Shown here: in pieces, positions 26,931 to 33,769 of the stretch
Position numbering within the stretch: position 1 is the stretch's first letter
Layout of the letters: each line of letters starts with the position of its first letter
NCBI GenBank assembly: GCA_002390845.1
Contig: DGQT01000099.1
Location: 40,815 to 104,814 of the forward strand
Length of the DNA: 64,000 nucleotides
Source of the DNA: Chitinophagaceae bacterium UBA4407
GTDB taxonomy: Bacteria > Bacteroidota > Bacteroidia > Chitinophagales > Chitinophagaceae
Direction: 5' to 3'
The notes under the pieces: model-generated
Seen by the model: the letters and a program-made list of their open reading frames with translations, nothing else
What the model was told of the DNA's origin: nothing
Database searches by the model: none
Translations under genes and position numbers: made by a program

Positions 26931-27485
26931 TTATTGCATCCACATTGGCTTTAGTTTTTTTATTTTTTTATAAAGCGGGCAATTTTCCTGGTGTGCTCCC
27001 GGCAAGTAGCCTGTACTCATTAAAAACTCATTTACAATTTCGCCGCCTGTAAATTTAAAATGCTTCTTAAATAGTTTTACCCATTCTTCTTTTGTAAGCG
27101 GGTGATGGTGGTTGATCCAGTTTTTAAAAGACCCGAATTCTTTCTGCAGCTCAATAATTTTCTTTGCATTTTCAATGGCCGCATGCACTTTTAAACGGTT
27201 GCGGATAATGCCTGCATCATTCAATAATCTTTCAACTTGTTTTTCTTTATAGGCAGCAACTTTCTTAATTTCAAAATTGTCATAGGCTTTAAAAAAATGA
27301 ACTTTCTTTTTTAGAATAGTATCCCAGCTAAGACCTGCCTGGTTTATCTCAAGCACCAACCTGGCAAAAAGTTCGTTGTCACTCTCCAGGGGAAAACCAT
27401 ACTCATTATCATGATAAATTTTATGAACATTATCACTAGACAATGTTTGGATGTAACCACAGTAACTCTTAATAATCTCTGCCAT
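26931..27485 (-). CDS. tag: DNA-3-methyladenine glycosylase I
   Basis: 184 residues, the usual Tag length. Tag removes 3-methyladenine from alkylated DNA in base-excision repair. Recognised pieces are the opening with the zinc-ligand Cys9 (SYCGYI), YHDNEYGFPLESDNELFARL, INQAGLSWDTILKKK, the nucleic-acid-binding helix ending RNRLKVHAAIENAKK, and the C-terminal zinc ligands GAHQENCPLYKK. The first Cys is followed by GYI rather than the usual CxW, a mild deviation. The start ATG lies at 27485, 8 bp after the PIN toxin stop codon, so it may be transcribed with the toxin-antitoxin pair. Confidence 0.93.
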   Translation of the reverse strand: MAEIIKSYCGYIQTLSSDNVHKIYHDNEYGFPLESDNELFARLVLEINQAGLSWDTILKKKVHFFKAYDNFEIKKVAAYKEKQVERLLNDAGIIRNRLKVHAAIENAKKIIELQKEFGSFKNWINHHHPLTKEEWVKLFKKHFKFTGGEIVNEFLMSTGYLPGAHQENCPLYKKIKKLKPMWMQ

Positions 27486-27493
27486 ATAAAATG

Positions 27494-27925
27494 TTATTTA
27501 TTCTTAATGCCTGCCATATATTTCATGAAGAAATTCTCCGCGCTTAAAACTTCAATCTCAGAGAAATAGAAATCATCTGTATCTTCTGTTATTATGCTGC
27601 CACATTTACTTTCAACCGCAGCATAATATTCAAGGCCATCTTCAAAATCGTGTATCTTTTTATTTTGTAAGGTTCGCTGTACCGAAATTTCTGTTGCGTC
27701 TGCAATATGTATATTATTGCAAAGCAATGTTATTTTCTGTTTTGCCAAATCGTTCTTATGCTTTTTTTCTGCAAAATAAAAAGCGATTGCAAGGCAGACA
27801 GGCGATGTGTAAATCTCAAAATTTCGTTTGCCATTCAGGCTTAAGATTCGCGAAGTATATGTAAATAAAGGATATTCCTTGTTCAATACCGAGATCAATA
27901 TATTGGCATCTGCAAATACTTTCAT
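27494..27925 (-). CDS. PIN-domain toxin of a type II toxin-antitoxin pair
   Basis: 143 residues. The PIN nuclease fold is indicated by the opening MKVFADANILISVL (Asp6, Asn8), a central acidic cluster HDFEDGLEYYAA (Asp93, Asp96, Glu99) and the C-terminal acidic turn IITEDTDDF (Asp115, Asp117). PIN toxins cleave RNA, often tRNA or mRNA, using Mg2+ bound by these residues. Its start overlaps the antitoxin stop by 4 bp (ATGA-type), the standard arrangement for translational coupling. Toxicity and target are inferred from family. Confidence 0.88.
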   Translation of the reverse strand: MKVFADANILISVLNKEYPLFTYTSRILSLNGKRNFEIYTSPVCLAIAFYFAEKKHKNDLAKQKITLLCNNIHIADATEISVQRTLQNKKIHDFEDGLEYYAAVESKCGSIITEDTDDFYFSEIEVLSAENFFMKYMAGIKNK

Positions 27926-28179
27926 TTTTTGGAACTGTAGTAAGTTGCTTTGATTGTTTTACGGCTTTTCTTTTTTGTTTGATATTCTGCCTCGCCTTCT
28001 GAAACCTGGCTTACCCATTCTGCAATAGGAAAATCTTCGAGCGACTGATAACCGGATGAAGTAATTTTTTGCAGTAAAAACTCTATCAACCGCGAAAGGC
28101 TGATATTGTTTTGTTCAGCATATTTTTTTGCTTTATTAATAACAGCTTCATTAAAGCTTAAAGTAACTTTTGCGTCCAC
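27922..28179 (-). CDS. Ribbon-helix-helix-type antitoxin (DUF6364-like)
   Basis: 85 residues from a GTG at 28179; no in-frame ATG precedes it. The N-terminus KVTLSFNEAVINKAKKYAEQ then NNISLSRLIEFLLQKI is a ribbon-helix-helix DNA-binding domain of the kind found in DUF6364-like antitoxins. The basic, flexible C-terminus (TKKKSRKTIKATYYSSKK) would bind and neutralise the PIN toxin encoded in the 4-bp overlapping downstream gene. A 12-bp perfect inverted repeat upstream (28203-28246) is the likely autoregulatory operator. Confidence 0.85.
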   Translation of the reverse strand: MDAKVTLSFNEAVINKAKKYAEQNNISLSRLIEFLLQKITSSGYQSLEDFPIAEWVSQVSEGEAEYQTKKKSRKTIKATYYSSKK

Positions 28180-28202
28180 AACTTTTAATTTGGTTCAAAA
28201 TT

Positions 28203-28246
28203 AATTATTATACGTATAAAAATAAAATTTTGTGCGTATAATAATT
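28203..28246 (-). promoter_or_regulatory. Inverted-repeat operator upstream of the toxin-antitoxin operon
   Basis: AATTATTATACG at 28203-28214 and its exact complement CGTATAATAATT at 28235-28246. Their centres are 32 bp apart (about three helical turns), and the repeat lies 24-67 bp upstream of the antitoxin start. RHH antitoxins bind such repeats cooperatively. AT-rich promoter elements lie between the arms. Confidence 0.65.
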
Positions 28247-28261
28247 GAAATCATTTTGTAG

Positions 28262-28455
28262 ACGGGCAGAAGAATGGAAATTCAGCTTTTGTTGTGTCAC
28301 TCACTTGTACTGTTAGACCGGAAGTCAGCAAGTCAGTAAGTCCGAAAGTAAATGCAGTTGTATTTCTTTCCTGCTTTCGGACTTCCGGTCTTTCGGACTG
28401 GATGCTCAATATTCCGAACGTACAAGTGAGTGACACAACCGAAGCTCACCAGAAT
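28262..28455. repeat. Dispersed repeat element with hairpin interior (copy 2)
   Basis: Left core, variant B, at 28291-28310 and right core, variant B, at 28420-28439. The interior hairpin is built on AGTCAGCAAGTCAGTAAGTC and AGACCGGAAG. It matches the reverse complement of 18381-18529 over its full 149 bp. It separates the divergent toxin-antitoxin operon and S9 peptidase gene. Confidence 0.9.
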
Positions 28456-28488
28456 TCCTTATGTTCGTTCCATAAAACATATTCTAAC

Positions 28489-30399
28489 ATGAGAAAGTTA
28501 TTGCTCATTTGGCTGCTCGCAACTTCGTACAACTCTTTTTCTCAAAATTTAATGACGCCGGATCTGCTCTGGAAGCTAGGCAGGTTAAGCGCTTTAGGTT
28601 TATCGAAAGATAAAAAGTTTGTTGTTTACAGTGTAAGCACGCCGGATGTTTCAATGAATAAAAGCACCCGTAAAACTTATATTGTTCCTGTAAATGGTGG
28701 TAATGCCGTTGAAGTGAGTAATGCAGACAGCCTGCTTGCAAACGATAAAATTTCGCCTGATAGAAAATATATGATTAGCAGTAATGATGTAAGGGTAATG
28801 AATATTACCGGCGCAGATAATTATGCTGATCTTCCCCAATCGAATGCATATATCTACACCTCACTAAACTACCGCCATTGGGATGAATGGGAAGATGGAA
28901 AATTTGGTCATGTATTTATTGCGCCGGTGGTTGATGGCAAGCCGGGCGAAGCAAAAGATATTATGCCCAACGAAGCTTTCGACTGCCCGCAAAAACCTTT
29001 TGGCGGCGATGAAGATTTTGTCTGGAACCCGGACAGTAAGCATGTTGTGTATGTATGCAAAAAGAAATTTGGAACTGACTATGCAACGAGTACCAATACA
29101 GATTTGTATGAGTACGATGTAACTGATGGCACTACAAAAAACTTAACCCAAGAGAACAAAGGTTACGATGTAAATCCTGCTTACAATGCCAACGGTCAGC
29201 TTGCGTGGCTAAGCATGAAACGCGATGGCTACGAAGCAGATAAACAGGATATTATAGTTTGGGATGGCAAAACAAAGCAGAACCTTACTGCACAACGCGA
29301 TGATATATACGTTGAAAGTTTTCGCTGGAGCGACGATAACAGGAATATCTTTTTTATTGCACCTGTAAATGGCACATTGCAACTGTTTGCTGTAAACTAT
29401 CCCGGCGTTATAAAAATGATCCCGGTTATACGCCAATTGACAAAAGGCGATTTTGATGTAACCGGTATTGTTGGTCAATCCGGCAATACATTAATCGTGT
29501 CAAGAACGGATATGAATCATGCTACAGAACTTTATAGTGCAAAGATCAGCGACGGATCTATGGTACAGCTCACGCATACAAACGATGCTGTTTACAATTC
29601 GCTAGGTATGTGTAAAACAGAAAGAAGGTTTGTAACAACAACTGATAATAAGCAAATGCTGGTATGGGTTATTTATCCACCCAATTTCGATGCATCAAAA
29701 AAATATCCAACATTACTGTACTGCCAGGGTGGGCCACAATCTTCACTCACGCAGTTTTATTCATTTCGCTGGAATTTTCAACTGATGGCTTCTAACGGTT
29801 ATATTATTGTTGCTCCTTGTCGCCGCGGTATGCCGGGCTTTGGAACAAAATGGAACGAACAGGTAAGTAAAGATTGGGGCGGACAGGTAATAAAAGATTA
29901 CCTGAGCGCCATTGATGCAGTTTCAAAAGAGAAATTTGTAGATACCAGTCGCAGAGGCTGTATTGGTGCAAGTTTTGGTGGTTTTTCGGTGTTTGCTTTG
30001 GCGGCGGTACACAATCACCGTTTCAAAACTTTTATTTCTCATGATGGCGTTTTTGATTTTAGAAGCGAGTACGGAACCACAGATGAAATGTGGTTCGAGA
30101 ACTGGGAAAAAGGCGGCGCTTACTGGCAAAAAACAAATGCTACAGCACAACGTTCGTTCAGCCAAAGCCCCAGCAACTTTGTAGATAAATGGAACACACC
30201 CATTATGATCGTACAGGGAGGTAAAGATTACCGTGTGCCTGTTGAGCAAGGCCAGCAAGCGTTTCAGGCTGCACAGCTTCGTGGTATAAAGAGCAAATTT
30301 CTTTATTTGCCCGATGAGAATCATTGGGTGCTTCATGCACAAACTGCAATGGTTTGGCAAAGGGAATTTTACAAATGGCTTACAGAGACTTTACAATAA
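28489..30399 (+). CDS. S9-family (prolyl oligopeptidase/DPP IV-like) serine peptidase, secreted
   Basis: 636 residues from the ATG at 28489, chosen because it opens a signal peptide (RKLLLIWLLATSYNSFSQ); the open frame upstream runs through the repeat. An N-terminal WD-like beta-propeller (ending about residue 380) is followed by the alpha/beta-hydrolase domain with the catalytic triad Ser495 (GASFGG), Asp580 (GGKDYRVP) and His612 (DENHWV). Family members cleave peptides after proline or alanine in the periplasm. It stands alone; the repeat precedes it and another repeat core follows. Confidence 0.95.
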   Translation: MRKLLLIWLLATSYNSFSQNLMTPDLLWKLGRLSALGLSKDKKFVVYSVSTPDVSMNKSTRKTYIVPVNGGNAVEVSNADSLLANDKISPDRKYMISSNDVRVMNITGADNYADLPQSNAYIYTSLNYRHWDEWEDGKFGHVFIAPVVDGKPGEAKDIMPNEAFDCPQKPFGGDEDFVWNPDSKHVVYVCKKKFGTDYATSTNTDLYEYDVTDGTTKNLTQENKGYDVNPAYNANGQLAWLSMKRDGYEADKQDIIVWDGKTKQNLTAQRDDIYVESFRWSDDNRNIFFIAPVNGTLQLFAVNYPGVIKMIPVIRQLTKGDFDVTGIVGQSGNTLIVSRTDMNHATELYSAKISDGSMVQLTHTNDAVYNSLGMCKTERRFVTTTDNKQMLVWVIYPPNFDASKKYPTLLYCQGGPQSSLTQFYSFRWNFQLMASNGYIIVAPCRRGMPGFGTKWNEQVSKDWGGQVIKDYLSAIDAVSKEKFVDTSRRGCIGASFGGFSVFALAAVHNHRFKTFISHDGVFDFRSEYGTTDEMWFENWEKGGAYWQKTNATAQRSFSQSPSNFVDKWNTPIMIVQGGKDYRVPVEQGQQAFQAAQLRGIKSKFLYLPDENHWVLHAQTAMVWQREFYKWLTETLQ

Positions 30400-30414
30400 A
30401 ATAATTTTTTTTTA

Positions 30415-30535
30415 AACCCAACACATGTGCAGATAGCATCACCTGTTGCGTCGCACACTTGTGCTTCTGTACTATTATTCGCCAATGTGCAAAGGTTGCA
30501 CACTTTACACAAGCCCGGTAAAATTCCGGGCTTTT
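30415..30535 (+). repeat. Dispersed repeat, left core, plus CCGGGC hairpin
   Basis: Core GTTGCGTCGCACACTTGTGC at 30445-30464, followed by TATTATTCGCCAATG. A hairpin AAGCCCGG / CCGGGCTT (30511-30533) with TTTT after it may serve as terminator for the S9 peptidase gene. The next core (31916) is inverted, beyond sucC. Confidence 0.65.
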
Positions 30536-30612
30536 AAAAAATATTTATTTAGAATCATAAACAAGAATCTATAAACTGTTTTGGGTTATCTTCGCCACAC
30601 AAAATTTTCATT

Positions 30613-31824
30613 ATGAATCTTCACGAATACCAGGCAAAAGAACTGTTGAAAAAATACAATGTTCCCGTTCAGGAAGGCATTGCGGTAGATACGGTAATGG
30701 CTGCCGAAGAAGCTTACCGCCAGATAAAAAACCAAACCGGAAATAATTTCGCCGTGGTTAAGGCGCAGATTCATGCCGGTGGCCGTGGTAAAGGAAAAAT
30801 TATTGGTGGCGAACAACGAGGTGTTGCCGTTGCAAAAAGCCTGGAAGAGATTAGTACGATCGCAAAGAATATACTCGGGCATACACTGGTTACTATTCAA
30901 ACCGGGGCGGCAGGTAAAAAAGTTAATAAAATATTGATTGCGCAGGATGTATATTATCCGGGCCCAAATCCGGTTAAAGAGTTCTATTTATCAATTCTGC
31001 TAGATCGTGCAAAAGGCCGTAATGTAGTTATGTACAGTACAGAAGGCGGTATGGACATTGAGGAAGTAGCACACAATACACCGGATAAAATTTTTAAAGA
31101 ATGGGTACATCCGTCCGGCGGGCTGCAGGGTTTCCAGGCCAGGAAGATTGCTTTCAATCTTGGCCTTAGCGGCGAAGCTTTTAAAAACTGTGTAAAATTT
31201 GTAACGAACTTATACAATGCATACACTGGTCTCGATTGCAGTATGCTTGAAATTAACCCGCTGTTTAAAACAAGCGACGAAAAAATTATTGCGGTTGATT
31301 GCAAAATGAACCTCGATGAAAATGCATTGATGCGCCACAACGATCTTGCTGCAATGCGTGATGTTACTGAAGAAGATCCAACAGAAGTAGAAGCTGGACA
31401 ATACAATTTAAACTTTGTAAAACTCGATGGCAATGTGGGCTGTATGGTAAACGGTGCAGGCCTTGCAATGGCTACAATGGATATGATTAAACTGAGTGGC
31501 GGCGAACCTGCCAATTTTCTTGACGTAGGTGGTACAGCCAATGCACAAACTGTAGAAGCGGGCTTCCGTATTATTATGAAAGACCCGAATGTTAAAGCCA
31601 TTCTTATTAATATTTTCGGTGGCATTGTGCGCTGCGACCGTGTTGCAGCAGGTGTTATAGAAGCTTACAATAAGCTTGGTAATATCAATATCCCGATTAT
31701 TGTAAGATTACAGGGTACTAATGCTGTGGAAGCTAAAAAGCTAATTGATGAAAGCGGACTGAAAGTGCAATCGGCTATACAGCTTAGCGAAGCTGCCGAA
31801 CTTGTAAAGAAAGCTGTAGCATAA
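30613..31824 (+). CDS. sucC: Succinyl-CoA synthetase, beta subunit
   Basis: 403 residues, about the normal length. With SucD it converts succinyl-CoA, phosphate and ADP/GDP to succinate, CoA and ATP/GTP in the TCA cycle. The ATP-grasp N-terminus MNLHEYQAKELLKKYNVPVQ, the nucleotide-binding KAQIHAGGRGKGK and the C-terminal CoA-ligase motifs (LDVGGTANAQTVEAGF, INIFGGIVRCDRVAAG, IVRLQGTN) are all present. The ATG at 30613 gives the canonical start. sucD is not adjacent in this window. It is followed by a very strong terminator. Confidence 0.97.
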   Translation: MNLHEYQAKELLKKYNVPVQEGIAVDTVMAAEEAYRQIKNQTGNNFAVVKAQIHAGGRGKGKIIGGEQRGVAVAKSLEEISTIAKNILGHTLVTIQTGAAGKKVNKILIAQDVYYPGPNPVKEFYLSILLDRAKGRNVVMYSTEGGMDIEEVAHNTPDKIFKEWVHPSGGLQGFQARKIAFNLGLSGEAFKNCVKFVTNLYNAYTGLDCSMLEINPLFKTSDEKIIAVDCKMNLDENALMRHNDLAAMRDVTEEDPTEVEAGQYNLNFVKLDGNVGCMVNGAGLAMATMDMIKLSGGEPANFLDVGGTANAQTVEAGFRIIMKDPNVKAILINIFGGIVRCDRVAAGVIEAYNKLGNINIPIIVRLQGTNAVEAKKLIDESGLKVQSAIQLSEAAELVKKAVA

Positions 31825-31834
31825 AAATTGTTTC

Positions 31835-31882
31835 TTATAAAATGAAGCTCCCTTCGTTAGCGAAGGGAGCTTCATTTTATAA
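31835..31882. terminator. Perfect 22-bp stem terminator after sucC
   Basis: TTATAAAATGAAGCTCCCTT + CG (31835-31856), loop TTAG, then its exact complement (31861-31882). A/T tracts on both sides make it bidirectional, as the minus strand also ends in a T-rich run. Confidence 0.9.
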
Positions 31883-31889
31883 AGTAAAC

Positions 31890-31998
31890 CGCATATTGTC
31901 AATTCATATTCTGTCGTACAAGTGTGCGTTCCGATGAGGCATACGGAATTAAGAACGCAACAGTTGATGCCATATAAAACAAATGCCCGGCTAAAAAA
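31890..31998 (-). repeat. Dispersed repeat, right half-element with interrupted core
   Basis: The core starts GTACAAGTGTGCG at 31916-31928, is interrupted by about 27 bp containing TTCCGATGAGGCATACGGAA, and resumes ACGCAACAG. The right outer end is ATGCCCGGCTAAAAAAATCC. This is a core split by an insertion at its centre. Confidence 0.65.
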
Positions 31999-32092
31999 AT
32001 CCATGCTTTCATTAAAGTGTACTTAAAAAGTTAAGTGTGCCCCTTGAAGAATTTTTTTTAAGTAATTTACAGGAACGAAAAAACTGGAAATT

Positions 32093-32812
32093 ATGAAATC
32101 ATTATCAGAAACATGGTTTGCAGATGGCTATATAGATTTTGAGTTAAAGAAATATACACTGCTCGCTTACCTGCAGGAAGTAAATAAATACTTCAACGAG
32201 AACAAGCTTTACCCGCAGCTTGCCGAAGTTATTTTTCATTACAACAACATTGTGGCATTTCGTGAAAACAAAAAATATTTACAGGAGCAGTTCCCCAAAA
32301 AATTTACGGGCATGCAGTTGCAAAAACTGCAGTTACTTTACGAGCAAATGATCGAAGACGATGAACTGATGACGGAGCTTGAAGATATTATTCATTATGC
32401 CGCAGATAAGATGAAGTCAACCATTTCAAGCGGTACAGAGATCTATGAATTTATTGAAGATAAAATAACCATCAATCCTGTTGGTATTATTCCCCTGGAG
32501 CAGAATGAAGGTTACTTTTTTCTCAGCGAACCTGCAACAAAAGATACCCGTGTATATTATTACCGGCTGAGTATTTTTGAAAAGTACGACGAAAAATACC
32601 GCAGCATGCGCACCGAGTTTATCAACAACTGGTACCGCAGTATGGCCAACACTTATGAAAGCATAAAAACCGAACTCATCCGCAACAGAAGTATGCTGCC
32701 CAACCCCGCCGTTTACGCCATAGAAACAGGTCTTAGTTATCCTGTTGAAGAAACGCTTTTGCCAATCGCCAAACGTAGTTTGGTAAGGTATCTTACAGGT
32801 AATAATCCTTAA
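32093..32812 (+). CDS. Conserved-looking cytoplasmic protein of unknown function
   Basis: 239 residues without signal peptide or membrane segment. It opens MKSLSETWFADGYIDFELKK, then a long helical region with coiled-coil-like charge pattern (KYLQEQFPKKFTGMQLQKL to ELEDIIHYAADKMKSTIS). A beta/alpha segment follows (IEDKITINPVGIIPLEQNEG-YFFLSEP; YYRLSIFEKYDEKYRSM). The end (LPIAKRSLVRYL) is basic. No catalytic motif or named family is recognised. It is a single gene, 268 bp after sucC and ahead of a left repeat half. Confidence 0.75.
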   Translation: MKSLSETWFADGYIDFELKKYTLLAYLQEVNKYFNENKLYPQLAEVIFHYNNIVAFRENKKYLQEQFPKKFTGMQLQKLQLLYEQMIEDDELMTELEDIIHYAADKMKSTISSGTEIYEFIEDKITINPVGIIPLEQNEGYFFLSEPATKDTRVYYYRLSIFEKYDEKYRSMRTEFINNWYRSMANTYESIKTELIRNRSMLPNPAVYAIETGLSYPVEETLLPIAKRSLVRYLTGNNP

Positions 32813-32828
32813 AATATAAAAGCAATTT

Positions 32829-32930
32829 TTTTTGTACCGGGCATTTGTAATGCTGCTTAGCATTCTTGCGTCGCACACTTGTAAGGTTGGATTATATATG
32901 GAGCTTTTACCGGTGCGTAGATTGCTGAAT
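32829..32930 (+). repeat. Dispersed repeat, left half-element flanking a gene
   Basis: Outer TTTTGTACCGGGCATTTG, core CTTGCGTCGCACACTTGTAA at 32865-32884, inner GGTTGGATTATATATGGAGC then TTTTACCGGTGCGTAGATTG. The inverted half at 33652-33755 completes the element around the GGCT gene. Confidence 0.8.
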
Positions 32931-33068
32931 ATTGATGTTTATAAATGATCAAGATTGAGCCCCGAATTTTTTTGGTAAGCGGACAGCTTCTTCTATTTTT
33001 GAGTTATCGGCAACCAATGAATTTCCGACCTGAAATTCATTGCGATCTTTTTTAATAAATGGTAACTT

Positions 33069-33521
33069 ATGATTATGGATGTAAATAAGATAATTGAAAG
33101 TCTTAATAATAAGAACTATTCAATCACTCAAAAAGATGATTCCTATTTGTCGGATGAAGAAAAATTTGTGATAAGAAAGTATCAACCAGAAAATGTATTT
33201 ATTGTATATGGCACGCTTGGTCCTGGAAAACCAAATCATCATAAGATTGAACATATTCAAGGGAGATGGAGTAAAGCAACTATTAAGGGCAAATTAGAGG
33301 CTAAAGGATGGGGTGCAGATTTAGGTTATTACGGGTATGTGAAAGCAGCCTCAGGCGAAGAAGAGGAAATAGAAGCTTTTATACTTTTTTCCGATGAATT
33401 GACTGTGAATTGGAAATTTCTTGATGAATTTGAAGGAGATGAATATGAACGTATCTTGGCGGAATTTAAATTGGAAAACGGTGAAGTTGGCGTGGGAAAT
33501 ATATATGCTTTAACAAAGTAG
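33069..33521 (+). CDS. Gamma-glutamylcyclotransferase (GGCT/AIG2)-like protein
   Basis: 150 residues. GGCT-fold hallmarks are VFIVYGTLGPGKPNHHKI (the YGTL substrate-binding loop, about 47-60), an acidic segment that should contain the catalytic Glu (ASGEEEEIEAFIL, about 94-106), and LDEFEGDEYERI (118-129). Such enzymes release pyroglutamate from gamma-glutamyl groups, although many bacterial homologs have unknown substrates. An ATG at 33075 is an alternative start. The gene is flanked by inverted halves of the dispersed repeat and has no operon partner. Confidence 0.85.
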   Translation: MIMDVNKIIESLNNKNYSITQKDDSYLSDEEKFVIRKYQPENVFIVYGTLGPGKPNHHKIEHIQGRWSKATIKGKLEAKGWGADLGYYGYVKAASGEEEEIEAFILFSDELTVNWKFLDEFEGDEYERILAEFKLENGEVGVGNIYALTK

Positions 33522-33651
33522 AAGGCTAATATAATTTACAAATCATGAACGAAAGACGCTAATCGAGTAACACAGAGGAATTTTTTGTTCTGAAATGGGT
33601 TATTTATAAATCAATCAAAATTGACATAAAACTTCAACGTATATAACACCC

Positions 33652-33755
33652 TTCGCCTCAATCTACCCGCCGGTAAAAGCTCATTCATAATCCAGCCGTA
33701 CAAGTGAGTGACACAACAGCCGATGCCACAAAGAACAAATGCCGGTTTCAAAAAA
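33652..33755 (-). repeat. Dispersed repeat, right half-element flanking a gene
   Basis: TCAATCTACCCGCCGGTAAA then GCTCATTCATAATCCAGCC, core variant B GTACAAGTGAGTGACACAAC at 33698-33717, outer GCCGGTTTCAAAAAAATA. It pairs with 32829-32930. Confidence 0.8.
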
Positions 33756-33769
33756 ATATAAAATATTCT

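Noticed and set aside
30445..31952. sucC as mobile cargo of a repeat element
   Set aside because: Although sucC lies between a left and a right core, the two halves share no private variants and sucC is a core metabolic gene, so chance adjacency of two elements is more likely.
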